A stretch of 64,000 nucleotides of DNA from Spirosoma sp. (GTDB lineage: Bacteria > Bacteroidota > Bacteroidia > Cytophagales > Spirosomataceae). Where the stretch lies: positions 62,001 to 126,000 of the forward strand of contig NZ_JAPLET010000021.1 in NCBI RefSeq assembly GCF_026391055.1, read 5' to 3'. The position numbers and the translations under genes are program-made. Shown piece after piece: positions 17,505-26,223 of the stretch (position 1 is its first letter; every line of letters starts with the position of its first letter). The notes beneath the pieces are model-generated. The model was given only the letters and a program-made list of their open reading frames with translations. It did no database searches and had not been told where the DNA came from.

Positions 17505-18512
17505 GTGCTATTAACCATCTGTACCCTCTCACAACTTCCCCAGGCTATTGCACTGGGCGATAGTTTTGTCCGCCATTCGGGCAGTTCGACCAGCATCCCT
17601 CCGGTTATTCTGGGTCTGGTCGATGATCCGGCCCGATTACCTGCTGGCTTTGTTTCTCCCTATCCGCTCCTGCCGGTCAATGAACTGGTTGCGTCTGTGT
17701 CACTGGCAGAGTTATCCTCGCTTTATACACCCACCGAATTCGCTGCGGCCTGCAAACCAGCTTTTATAACGGAAGTATTTCGGCGCTATCCCGAAATTGA
17801 TAAACTTCTTTATGCCGACCCGAATATCTGTTTCATGGGTCCGTTGTCGACAATCTGGCAGCAGCTTGAAGAGTCAACCGCCCTGCTGACACCGTTTATT
17901 ACGCGCAATCCAGCCGATTCGCTTTGGCCCGACGAGAAGTTTTTTCAGAACATCGGCCTGTATAGTTCCGACTTCCTGGGTTTCCGCCGATCTGACGAAA
18001 CGGATCGATTATTAGCCTGGTGGACGGACCGGGTTCAGCAAAGAGCGTTTATAAACTACTGCGAAGGGCTTTGTCTCGACCAGATCTGGCTAATGCACGT
18101 ACCGGTCTTTTTCAAGCATGTACGTATAGTTAAAAACCCTGGCTGGCACGTTGCTCTCTGGAATCTGCCCGAGCGTAGCCTCCACCAAACCCAAAACGGC
18201 TGGCAGGTAACCGGCCCCGAAGGGCAGAACCAGCCCCTTTTGTTCATGAATGTTAAAGGATGGCTTTATCCCGATCAGGGCTTTTTTCCGCATCAGAACC
18301 GGCTTCGCCTGTCGGACAGACCCGAACTTGGCTCCTTACTGGACACTTACCGGCAAACATTGCCCCCTTCTTCAGAGCTTAGTGGGAAATCAATAAAACC
18401 GGCTTATGGGCAACAGCCTGAACCGGTGGTTCTGCGCGGATGGCGTTATTCGGCTGTTCAGTCATTTCGAAGTATTACCCGATTTATTGATCAGTTATCT
18501 CTCCCAGGCTAA
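17505..18512 (+). CDS. GT8-like glycosyltransferase paralogue with altered DxD motif
   Basis: 335 residues from GTG 17505, directly giving LLTICTLSQLPQAIALGDSF, which aligns with the start of the protein at 13521. Shared features are LLYADPNICFMGPLSTIW, FQNIGLYSSDFLGFRRSDE, INYCEGLCLDQIWLM and WHVALWNLPERS. The DPD of the paralogue is DPN here, so one metal-coordinating Asp of the DxD is lost. It may be a second sugar transferase with different metal handling or a weakened enzyme. It ends the first uninterrupted transcription unit, before a 121-base spacer. Confidence 0.65.
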   Translation: MLLTICTLSQLPQAIALGDSFVRHSGSSTSIPPVILGLVDDPARLPAGFVSPYPLLPVNELVASVSLAELSSLYTPTEFAAACKPAFITEVFRRYPEIDKLLYADPNICFMGPLSTIWQQLEESTALLTPFITRNPADSLWPDEKFFQNIGLYSSDFLGFRRSDETDRLLAWWTDRVQQRAFINYCEGLCLDQIWLMHVPVFFKHVRIVKNPGWHVALWNLPERSLHQTQNGWQVTGPEGQNQPLLFMNVKGWLYPDQGFFPHQNRLRLSDRPELGSLLDTYRQTLPPSSELSGKSIKPAYGQQPEPVVLRGWRYSAVQSFRSITRFIDQLSLPG

Positions 18513-18571
18513 GGCTGCGGACCGTTCGAGGAATATTAACCAACGAGTAAGGTTTTATCCCCTATTAACTC

Positions 18572-18579
18572 TAATTTTG
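18572..18579 (+). promoter_or_regulatory. Candidate Bacteroidota promoter -7 element (TAnnTTTG)
   Basis: TAATTTTG lies 55 bases before the ATG at 18634, in one of the few sizeable spacers of the cluster (18513-18633). It fits the TAnnTTTG -7 consensus of Bacteroidota sigma-ABfr promoters. A convincing -33 TTTG partner is not evident, so an internal promoter is only suggested. Confidence 0.4.
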
Positions 18580-18633
18580 TAGGCAAATCATCTCAGAAAA
18601 ATACAAACGCCTGCCGTTTGTAGATTTCCCTTC

Positions 18634-19743
18634 ATGAAAGTACTTTACGACCATCAATCGTTCACGGGCGTACCCTACGGGGGCGTTTCCCGCTATTTTT
18701 TTGAACTGATGCGTTCGTTTGCCAAGCGAACAGATATTGAATTTGAACTATCCCTGCGATTATCTAATAACGAATATCTTGATCAGGCTTCCTTTAGTCG
18801 GCACCTACGGTATCGAAGTTTGGCTCAGGTACGAAATGTTCATCGGGTTGCCTCCGTCCTAAATCGCCTTTACAGCCTTCGGCGCGTGAAAGCGGGCAAA
18901 TACGACATTTTTCACCCAACCTACTACCATCGCTATTTTCTGGACGCGCTGGGCAATAAACCCTTTGTCATCTCCTTCCACGACGCAACCAGCGAACGGT
19001 ACGGCAAACTATACCCCGAAGTGGGCGAAGGATTATACGACCTAAAAAAGCTGTTGCTGCGCCGGGCTGATTGTATCATTGCCGTTTCGGAATTCTCGAA
19101 GCAGGAAATTCTGCGTTTTTTTACCGTCGACCCGGACAAAATAAAAGTTATTCACCTGGGTACTACCCTTGGAGAATATGCTTCGGCAAGTGAATACACC
19201 ACCCCGCCCTTACAGGCACCATACCTGCTGTATGTTGGCAAACGGGGTTTATACAAAAACTTCACCGGCTTTTTTCGGGCTATACAGCCCGTTTTACAAC
19301 GGTATCCCGATGTTCACCTGATCTGCGCCGGAGGTGGCGCGTTCAGTAAAGAAGAACAAACCCTGTTTCATGCAGCCCGGTTAGCTAACCGCGTCCATTA
19401 CCGACCGGCTTCCGATGCCAGTCTGCTGGCCCTGTACAAACACGCCCGTGCCTTTGTTTTTCCGTCACTCAATGAAGGCTTCGGTATACCGGTTTTGGAA
19501 GCCTATAGCGGAGGCTGTGCTACTGTGTTGAGCAACCGCAGCTCATTGCCCGAAGTAGCCGCCGATGCTGCGCTTTATTTCGACCCTGAAAACGATGAGT
19601 CAATGGCTTCGGCCATCGAACGCATTATTACAGACGATGCGCTGTGTGCAGACCTGAGCCTGAAAGGAATTGAGCGGCTGAAGAATTTTTCATGTGATAA
19701 AACCGCCTGTCAGACATTGGAGGTTTATCAATCTCTACATTAA
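18634..19743 (+). CDS. Glycosyltransferase family 4
   Basis: 369 residues, GT-B. The N-terminus has SFTGVPYGGVSRYFFELM, the usual glycine loop of mannosyl-type GT4 enzymes. The donor domain contains LYVGKRGLYKNFTGFFRAI, FVFPSLNEGFGIPVLEAY (the EX7E motif) and LPEVAADAALYFDPEN. This pattern is close to WbdB/MtfB-like mannosyltransferases, though the sugar is not certain. It follows a possible internal promoter and is spaced 3 bases from the next GT2 gene. Confidence 0.9.
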   Translation: MKVLYDHQSFTGVPYGGVSRYFFELMRSFAKRTDIEFELSLRLSNNEYLDQASFSRHLRYRSLAQVRNVHRVASVLNRLYSLRRVKAGKYDIFHPTYYHRYFLDALGNKPFVISFHDATSERYGKLYPEVGEGLYDLKKLLLRRADCIIAVSEFSKQEILRFFTVDPDKIKVIHLGTTLGEYASASEYTTPPLQAPYLLYVGKRGLYKNFTGFFRAIQPVLQRYPDVHLICAGGGAFSKEEQTLFHAARLANRVHYRPASDASLLALYKHARAFVFPSLNEGFGIPVLEAYSGGCATVLSNRSSLPEVAADAALYFDPENDESMASAIERIITDDALCADLSLKGIERLKNFSCDKTACQTLEVYQSLH

Positions 19744-19746
19744 CCG

Positions 19747-20637
19747 ATGGCATCGACTCCCGCTTCACTCCATCCATTTGTTACTAAGCCGTACTCGTCT
19801 GTTTCTACCAATCGCACGGATAGCCGAACGTATCCCAAACTTACTGTCGTTACCCCGTCTTACAACCAGGCCCAGTACCTGGAACGTACTATTTTGAGCG
19901 TACTGAACCAGCAGTACCCTAATCTGGAGTATTTCATTATGGATGGCGGCTCTACCGATGGCAGTGTCGATATCATCAAAAAGTATGCGCCTTACTTAGC
20001 TGGCTGGGTGAGCGAAAAGGATAAAGGGCAAACCGATGCGATAAATAAAGGTTTTAAACGGGCAACCGGTGATTACGTCGCGTTTCAAAACTCCGACGAC
20101 GTGTTTGCTCCAGACGCGTTTCATCGGGTTGCCGAAGCTTGGCGCAAAGCCCCGGATACGGACGTTTTTTTCGGAGATATGTACATCACAGACGAAGCTG
20201 ACGTTATTCTGGAAGAAATGCGGGCACCGGCCTTCTGCGCAGAATGCCATATTTACGAGGGAATGCAGGTGTTTAACCAGTCGCTTTTTATTCGCCGGGA
20301 ACATTTAATCCGTTTTGGCATGCTCGATGAAAGCCTGCGTTTCGTGATCGATTACGAAATTGTAGCGCGGTTGGGCGTTCAACCCGGTATGCAGTTTAAA
20401 CACGTTAACGGGTTCTGGGGCGGCTTTCGGGTCCAGCCCGACGCCAAATCGTCAACGATTGCAAGCACCGTAGGCCTTCAGGAACACAGGCAGGTAAAAG
20501 AGAAATACCAGCCTATGTTAACCTCGCACCTGGGAGCCTCCTTCTGGCAACGGTACTGCCGCCTGCGTAAGCTGATGACGTTCGTACTTAAAGGCGAATT
20601 CGCCTATGTACGGCACCGGCTTCGGCTGAATAAATAA
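19747..20637 (+). CDS. Glycosyltransferase family 2
   Basis: 296 residues. After a variable N-terminal tail of about 30 residues comes the GT2 core: LTVVTPSYNQAQYLERTILS, YFIMDGGSTDGSVDIIK, KGQTDAINKGFKRATGDYVA and FQNSDDVFAPDAF (metal-binding acidic motif). FNQSLFIRREHLIRFGMLDE and DYEIVARLG follow, typical of WcaA/EpsE-like transferases. Linked to the GT4 gene upstream by a 3-base spacer. Confidence 0.9.
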   Translation: MASTPASLHPFVTKPYSSVSTNRTDSRTYPKLTVVTPSYNQAQYLERTILSVLNQQYPNLEYFIMDGGSTDGSVDIIKKYAPYLAGWVSEKDKGQTDAINKGFKRATGDYVAFQNSDDVFAPDAFHRVAEAWRKAPDTDVFFGDMYITDEADVILEEMRAPAFCAECHIYEGMQVFNQSLFIRREHLIRFGMLDESLRFVIDYEIVARLGVQPGMQFKHVNGFWGGFRVQPDAKSSTIASTVGLQEHRQVKEKYQPMLTSHLGASFWQRYCRLRKLMTFVLKGEFAYVRHRLRLNK

Positions 20638-20718
20638 ATTGTCAATTAGTTACAGAAATACGTATGCCAACGTCAAACCAGTACAATTGACCTTAAACCT
20701 ATTAACCGATTCGCATTT

Positions 20719-22098
20719 ATGAACAATTTCATTCGCTTTGTACAGACACTCGACTATATGCGAATGGTTGTCGGTATCTGTATTATTCTTGATGGGTATC
20801 CTTTAATCTTCTTTTTTCGGGAAACCCTGAAACTCGCCCCCGGTAGTACTGCCTTTACGGCGGCTGCACTGGCAGGGGGCTTATTACTCATGGTTCCGTT
20901 TACGCTACTTCGCCGATTGTATCGACCCAATATGTTAATGCTCACGCTGGGAATTAGCTACATTCTACTGAGCGTCTTTTACATGTTCTATTTCAATGCG
21001 GTACCAGGCTTTAAAGATTATGACCGCGACCTGATTTATTTTGCGTATGTTCTTATCTTTTTATTCCTGCTCATAAACGTACCAAATGAGGTCATCCGGG
21101 TTTTTATCCCTATAGTTGTCTTGTTCACGCTGGTTTCTAATCTGGGCTTAATTTATGCGTTAATTACAGACCCTACCTGGGCCATTGGTCAGCGGGCAAC
21201 CATTACCCTCAATAATGGAGACGAAGGGTCTGGCAACCCTCACGCTTTTTCGCGAAATGCGTACATGGGCATCATCGCCTGTGCCATCGGCCTTTTACGG
21301 CCTCAGTCGAATATCCTGTTCAAGTTACTTTGTTTCTTTGCGGGGGTGTTGAACATTGCCGTTCTGGTACTTACCCAGACTCGGTCGGGCATTCTGGCTT
21401 TTATTCTGGCAACAATTCTATTTATGTATTTTCACGTTCGGCCGGCTGAGATTCGTTCGGCGGTTCGTAGCCTCGTCAAACCGGTCCCCATCTTTATCAT
21501 GATTGTGGGCGTGATTGGAGTCGTCTATTTCTTTCAGCGCTACTTTACGGCTTACCTGATTTTATATGACTATGTTTCCAGCTTTTTGGAGCGTAACCTG
21601 GAAAACGTCTATGCGCTGTTTGGACAGAAATCGCAGGGGGCTGATTACAAAGCGGTACTCGATGACTCGGCGGCTAACCGAACCGTTGGTCTGACATTCC
21701 TTCGAAACCTGATGGGCCCCAAAATTTATATGCTTATTTTAGGCTACGGGTATAAGTTCCAGTATTTCGATGTGCCTCTTCTGGAGGCACTAGTCAACCA
21801 GGGGCTTCTTGGCTTGTTGACATTCGGGGGCATTAACGGCATGGCGTTCTATTATTCCGTGCAAAATATGCGCACAAATCCCAATCAGCTAAATACTTTC
21901 CTGGCCTATTTTTATCTGCTTCTGATTGTACAGCTCTTCACCAATGGGCGACCGACGGAGATTTCTTACTGGTTTCCACTCTCAATGATGATTCGGTTTA
22001 TGGGCGTGGAAAACTTATTTCCCGCTCATCTTACCAACCATGCCGTTGACAATACCCAGGATCAATTTATTGTTGTGCCTTCCGCTGAACCAGCCTGA
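20719..22098 (+). CDS. O-antigen ligase/polymerase-like membrane protein (Wzy/WaaL family)
   Basis: 459 residues with about ten to twelve hydrophobic segments and a large hydrophilic loop (about 285-345). The segment VLTQTRSGILAFILATILFM matches the conserved Q/TxSRxG-type region of O-antigen ligase/polymerase (Wzy_C) proteins. The later loop is where catalytic Arg/His residues usually lie. It could polymerise repeat units or ligate glycan to an acceptor in the periplasm. The last base overlaps the start of the next gene (ATGA-like junction). A polymerase next to a complete Wzm/Wzt system is notable, because ABC-exported O-antigens usually do not need Wzy. Confidence 0.8.
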   Translation: MNNFIRFVQTLDYMRMVVGICIILDGYPLIFFFRETLKLAPGSTAFTAAALAGGLLLMVPFTLLRRLYRPNMLMLTLGISYILLSVFYMFYFNAVPGFKDYDRDLIYFAYVLIFLFLLINVPNEVIRVFIPIVVLFTLVSNLGLIYALITDPTWAIGQRATITLNNGDEGSGNPHAFSRNAYMGIIACAIGLLRPQSNILFKLLCFFAGVLNIAVLVLTQTRSGILAFILATILFMYFHVRPAEIRSAVRSLVKPVPIFIMIVGVIGVVYFFQRYFTAYLILYDYVSSFLERNLENVYALFGQKSQGADYKAVLDDSAANRTVGLTFLRNLMGPKIYMLILGYGYKFQYFDVPLLEALVNQGLLGLLTFGGINGMAFYYSVQNMRTNPNQLNTFLAYFYLLLIVQLFTNGRPTEISYWFPLSMMIRFMGVENLFPAHLTNHAVDNTQDQFIVVPSAEPA

Positions 22099-23264
22099 TG
22101 CGTATTCTTATCGTTCATAATCTATTATGGGCTCATTATAAATCCACTGTCTTTCAGGCGTTACAACAGTTGGTTGACCAGCAGCAAAACACTGAGGTTC
22201 GGGTTCTGCAAATTGCCCGTAACGAGCGCTCACGTGCCGGCCTGGAAGCCTTTACCGACGCTTCGGCACCTACTTATGCATACGAGCATGAATTACTGTT
22301 CGATCGATTCGTAGAAGAAGTTGGCCTGTATGAACGAGTTAAGGCCTTACTCCAACGCAGCAGGGCTTATCGACCCGACGTTATTCACCTGACGGGTTAT
22401 TACGATCCGGCACAACTTACCCTATTACTCTGGGCAAAGGCCAACGGCATTCGGGTGGTCATGCAAAACGAAAGTACAGCTTCTGATCACCAGCGCGGGG
22501 GGTGGAAAGAGCAATTCAAACGCTGGTTTTTTCGTCAGTGCGATGGTTTTTTTTGCTTTGGCAGTCAATCGGCCGACTACCTGTTGCAGTTGGGTGTTCC
22601 GCCGGCCAAAATACTTCTTCGAAAAAATGCGGTAGATAACAACGCCCTTCGATCCGTTTACGAGAAGACACTCCCAAACCGGGAAAGCATCCGGCAGGCG
22701 ATGGAGTTGCGAGCCAAAAATTTCATTTTTGTGGGACGGCTCATTCAGGCCAAGAATCTACCCGTTTTACTTGATGCGTTCAGCCAGGCCCTTCAGCGTA
22801 CAGTCAATCCGTCTGTTTGGGGGCTAATACTACTGGGCGACGGCACCGAACACGAGCCCCTTGTTGAGCAGATCAGCGCACTTACCTTATCGAACGAAGT
22901 AACTATTTTACCCGGTCGACCCTGGTTTCGGGTGCCTGAAGTACTGGCTTTGAGCGACGTTCTGGTACTGCCAAGCCGCTCGGAGCCTTGGGGACTAGTT
23001 GTTAACGAAGCCATGGCTTGTGGACTGCCCGTTATTGTTTCGGACCACTGCGGCTGCGTGAAAGACCTGGTACATCATGAGAAAAACGGGTTCGTTTTCG
23101 ACCCGGACCAACCTGCTCAACTAACGCAATACCTGCTTCGATTTATGGATGGTACTGTGAATGTCCGCCAAATGAGGCAATTCGCCAGAGAGTCTATTGA
23201 ACCGTATGCGCCCGAAGTAGTCGCAAAGGAAATGCTTGATGGCTTTAGAAAAATCATGAATTAA
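22098..23264 (+). CDS. Glycosyltransferase family 4
   Basis: 388 residues, GT-B. The N-terminal LIVHNLLWAHYKSTVFQALQ and DVIHLTGYYDPAQLTLLL form the acceptor domain. The donor domain shows FVGRLIQAKNLPVLLDAFSQ, VLPSRSEPWGLVVNEAMA (EX7E, here EPWGLVVNE) and GLPVIVSDHCGCVKDLV. FFRQCDGFFCFGSQSADYLL matches GT4 enzymes that act on polyprenyl-linked intermediates. Its start overlaps the stop of the Wzy-like gene, so the two are translationally coupled. Confidence 0.9.
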   Translation: MRILIVHNLLWAHYKSTVFQALQQLVDQQQNTEVRVLQIARNERSRAGLEAFTDASAPTYAYEHELLFDRFVEEVGLYERVKALLQRSRAYRPDVIHLTGYYDPAQLTLLLWAKANGIRVVMQNESTASDHQRGGWKEQFKRWFFRQCDGFFCFGSQSADYLLQLGVPPAKILLRKNAVDNNALRSVYEKTLPNRESIRQAMELRAKNFIFVGRLIQAKNLPVLLDAFSQALQRTVNPSVWGLILLGDGTEHEPLVEQISALTLSNEVTILPGRPWFRVPEVLALSDVLVLPSRSEPWGLVVNEAMACGLPVIVSDHCGCVKDLVHHEKNGFVFDPDQPAQLTQYLLRFMDGTVNVRQMRQFARESIEPYAPEVVAKEMLDGFRKIMN

Positions 23265-23285
23265 TCGAATTACCACGCAGCGTCT

Positions 23286-24440
23286 ATGCGAATTTTAAAT
23301 ATCTGCGCTTACACCTGGCAATCGGGTGGTCCTCCCAAGATTATTTTCGATCATACCGAAGTCGTCCTCCGATATGGCCATCAGGTAGACATTCTGAGCC
23401 CTGTTTCGCCCGGCGAAAAGCCCTATCCTGTTCCAGACGGCGCACGGCTGATTTTATGTCAGCGGACCCCTGTTATCAATAAATTCTTCCGCGAATTCTC
23501 GATTGAGCTGTATCAGTATCTTAAAAAACACGCTCATGAGTACGACATTATCCATTGCCACGGTCTTTGGCATTTCGGCACGCTGGCTCCCTTCATGATT
23601 GACCGTACTGTGGCCAAGGTGATTACTGTTCATGGAGTACTGGATCGGTGGGTGTACGCGCACAACAACTGGAAGAAGCAGTTAATGGACTCACTGGCCC
23701 AAAAAGCATATCTACAGCGGGCTGATCTGGTGCAGATAAACAACACCGACGAGCAGGAAGATGTGCTGCGTTACCTTGGGCATGTTCATCCGAACCTGGT
23801 CATCATCCCAAACGGGGTTAAGATGAGCGACTTCGCTACGCTTCCGCCCAAGGGTACGTTCCGCCGGAAGTTTGGACTGCCTATGGATAAAAAGCTGGTG
23901 TTGTTTATGAGCCGCCTGAATGCAAAGAAAGGACTCGATCTACTGCTGCCCGGCTTTCGTGAATACGTTCGACAACACCCGGACACGGTGCTGGCTCTGG
24001 CGGGTCCTGACGACGGCTATGAAGCAACTGCCCGGCAGTTTATCGAACAATACAACCTCAGCGAATCGATTCGGATGGTGGGCATGCTAACCGGCGACGA
24101 CAAGAAAGCGGCTCTCGCCGATGCCGATCTGTTTACCCTTCCCTCCTATTCTGAAGGTTTTTCAATGGCTGTACTCGAAGCTATGGCAGCGGGCACACCC
24201 ACCCTGGTTTCCGATCGGGTTGGCTTTGGCGAAGTGATCCGGGAACACAAAGCAGCCGGGCTGTTAGCCAGTTTAACCCCGGCAAGTGTAACGGAAGGGC
24301 TGGAAATAGTACTTGCCGATGAACAGCTGCGCCAGAATATAGCCAGGAATGCAACGGCCTTGCTAAAAAAACAATATGATATCGATGTAGTTGCCAAACA
24401 GCTCCTGGATGAGTACACCAGAATTTGCAAAAAGCCCTGA
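23286..24440 (+). CDS. Glycosyltransferase family 4
   Basis: 384 residues. ILNICAYTWQSGGPPKIIFD is the N-terminal loop. DIIHCHGLWHFGTLAPFMI and the donor-domain elements FMSRLNAKKGLDLLLPGF, TLPSYSEGFSMAVLEAMAAG (EX7E) and GTPTLVSDRVGFGEV follow. It is the last plus-strand gene before the convergent tailoring unit, and its stop lies one base from the stop of the deacetylase on the other strand, with no room for a dedicated terminator. Confidence 0.9.
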   Translation: MRILNICAYTWQSGGPPKIIFDHTEVVLRYGHQVDILSPVSPGEKPYPVPDGARLILCQRTPVINKFFREFSIELYQYLKKHAHEYDIIHCHGLWHFGTLAPFMIDRTVAKVITVHGVLDRWVYAHNNWKKQLMDSLAQKAYLQRADLVQINNTDEQEDVLRYLGHVHPNLVIIPNGVKMSDFATLPPKGTFRRKFGLPMDKKLVLFMSRLNAKKGLDLLLPGFREYVRQHPDTVLALAGPDDGYEATARQFIEQYNLSESIRMVGMLTGDDKKAALADADLFTLPSYSEGFSMAVLEAMAAGTPTLVSDRVGFGEVIREHKAAGLLASLTPASVTEGLEIVLADEQLRQNIARNATALLKKQYDIDVVAKQLLDEYTRICKKP

Positions 24441-24441
24441 C

Positions 24442-25296
24442 CTACACCCGCACATCGCGACGTATTACAGTAGACCAATCAACCTGCCTGTCGGCTTCGG
24501 CGAGATCGACAAAGGGGAAATCGAGAAGTAGCCGCTGCAACTTGGGCAGACAGCTCTCCAGGCCATAATACGACTTAAACTGGCGGGCCCTGTTTAGGCC
24601 GGGAATCATGGGTTGGCCCGGATCGAAATCGCGGGGATGAAAATAGGTCATGACGTATTTTGACCGGCTCACTAACCCCTTTATGACCCGGTAGGGAAAA
24701 AGCCGGAAATAACCGCCACCTGAAAAGATAAGGTCCTGACCGAATACGGGGGCGGTATTGATCGGAAACTCCTTAAGCAACGCCCCGCCAATGTTCAGAT
24801 AACCCGGCTCAAACATATTCAGAGACGCATCGCCCCCGTGCGAGCGACGGGCCGAAAAAACGGAGCAATCAATTTCGATTCCCTGTTCAAGCAAAACTGG
24901 GAAAACCCAGCGATTGTATTCTTTGATGGAAAATCCTGGTGCTCGATACGAGCGAACTTTTTTACCAGTTAAATCCTGTAAGTGCTTGATTGACCGCTCC
25001 AGATCGGCCTGAAATTCGGCGGGTGTCTGCTCATAAGCAAGCTGGTGTGCATAAGAATGGGTAGCAACCTCATAACCGGCAGCGTCGATCCGACGGATAA
25101 TCTCGGGGTGCTTATCGGCCACCCAGCCCAGGCAAAAGAATGTGGCCCTGCTTTTAGTTTCTTCCAGGAGTTGAAAGATCCGGTCCATATTATGGTAAAT
25201 CCGGGTCTCGTATCGGCTCCATTCCGCTTCTGTTCGGGTCGAAGCATTATCCAGAAGGTGAAACCACTCCTCAATATCAAACGTCAAAATATTCAT
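24442..25296 (-). CDS. Polysaccharide deacetylase (CE4/NodB family, XrtA-locus-like)
   Basis: 284 residues. The NodB homology region starts at residue 1 with ILTFDIEEWFHLL, where the Asp of motif 1 is D7. The zinc His pair is in THSYAHQ (H80, H84) and motif 3 is YRAPGFS (R118-G121). MTYFHPRDFDPGQP near residue 220 supplies the last catalytic His. The C-terminal extension with RARQFKSYYGLE resembles the DUF3473 tail of deacetylases in exopolysaccharide loci. There is no signal peptide, so it may act on a cytoplasmic lipid-linked glycan, removing N- or O-acetyl groups. Last gene of a three-gene minus-strand unit with the formyltransferase and T9SS esterase. Confidence 0.9.
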   Translation of the reverse strand: MNILTFDIEEWFHLLDNASTRTEAEWSRYETRIYHNMDRIFQLLEETKSRATFFCLGWVADKHPEIIRRIDAAGYEVATHSYAHQLAYEQTPAEFQADLERSIKHLQDLTGKKVRSYRAPGFSIKEYNRWVFPVLLEQGIEIDCSVFSARRSHGGDASLNMFEPGYLNIGGALLKEFPINTAPVFGQDLIFSGGGYFRLFPYRVIKGLVSRSKYVMTYFHPRDFDPGQPMIPGLNRARQFKSYYGLESCLPKLQRLLLDFPFVDLAEADRQVDWSTVIRRDVRV

Positions 25297-25305
25297 AATA
25301 AGATC

Positions 25306-25395
25306 GAAAGGGACGAAGGGGAGGACAAGGACAGGAAGGAGCGCGGCTAGCCTCTCCTTTTTCTCCTTAATCCCTTTCCTCCCCTTCTTCCTTTT
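25306..25395 (-). repeat. Long purine/pyrimidine inverted repeat between two genes
   Basis: The spacer between the formyltransferase stop and the deacetylase start is an imperfect hairpin. The plus-strand left part (25306-25340) is almost all purine with AAGGGGAGG, and the right part (25362-25395) is almost all pyrimidine with CCTCCCCTT. On the transcribed strand the purine arm comes first, directly after the stop codon. This is the same arrangement as the stem-loop at 10721. Confidence 0.6.
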
Positions 25396-26158
25396 AATAA
25401 AACCGCTTACCGGCCGCCAGAAAAGCTTTTACATCGTCACGGGTTGGAAACGTGAAGTAAGTCATCTGGGATGCATCATTCTCTATTAACTCATACTTAC
25501 CCGAGTGAATTTTTTCGATGGACTTGAGCATGGCGTCCATACCCATTTTCTTGGTCACATCAATTAATTCGGCCTGGGTCATGTTGCCAATGGCAAGCTT
25601 CTCCTGTACCAGAATAGGGCCGTTGTCAATGCCTTCATCCACAAAGAACACCGATACGCCCGTATGCGTTTCCCCGTTCTTTAACACCCAGAACGACGGC
25701 ATCAGCCCACGATATTTGGGCAAAAGGGCCGTATGTAGGTTTATACAACCGTAAGTAGCTACATCCAGCAGCTTACGTTTAAAAATTTGATTCCCGGCAA
25801 TCGAGAGAAATAAGTCAGGCTTATATTCCTTCAGCTTTTCCAGATTTTCATCTTTATTGATATTCCCATCGATATGAATGAGTGGAATATTTCGATCAGC
25901 CAGCACCTTGCGCACGTTGTTTCGGCTATCCAGTTTCGACGCGACAAATTTGAAGCCATAACGCACAAAAAACGGCAGGCCAAAAATATCGTACGTTTTC
26001 TTCATCTTCTCACTAAAGCTTTCCCGCTTACCAAACGGCGAAACATCAAACACAACTGTGGCAACAACTTCGGCGTATGGCGGTAAGTTTTTCAGCAAAT
26101 AATCGATATTACGAGCAAGATAGAAAGGATCATCCTGCGTAAGAATCACAAGGCGCAT
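25394..26158 (-). CDS. Formyltransferase family protein, probably sugar N-formyltransferase
   Basis: 254 residues. The catalytic Asn-His-Asp triad of the 10-formyltetrahydrofolate-dependent fold is visible: N140 and H142 in CINLHTALLPKYRG and D178 in VDEGIDNGPIL. LVILTQDDPFYLARNID forms the first Rossmann strand, with an insert before residue 100. It lacks the C-terminal domain of methionyl-tRNA formyltransferase (about 315 residues). With a VioA-like aminotransferase in the locus, N-formylation of a 4-amino sugar (compare VioF, FdtF) is the best guess. The placement between a deacetylase and an esterase fits polymer decoration. Other one-carbon transfers are possible. Confidence 0.75.
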   Translation of the reverse strand: MRLVILTQDDPFYLARNIDYLLKNLPPYAEVVATVVFDVSPFGKRESFSEKMKKTYDIFGLPFFVRYGFKFVASKLDSRNNVRKVLADRNIPLIHIDGNINKDENLEKLKEYKPDLFLSIAGNQIFKRKLLDVATYGCINLHTALLPKYRGLMPSFWVLKNGETHTGVSVFFVDEGIDNGPILVQEKLAIGNMTQAELIDVTKKMGMDAMLKSIEKIHSGKYELIENDASQMTYFTFPTRDDVKAFLAAGKRFY

Positions 26159-26223
26159 AAACGAGTATATAACATTGAAGCCACAAAACTACGCATTAGG
26201 ACCCGAAAGGCAGTATTCGTTTA

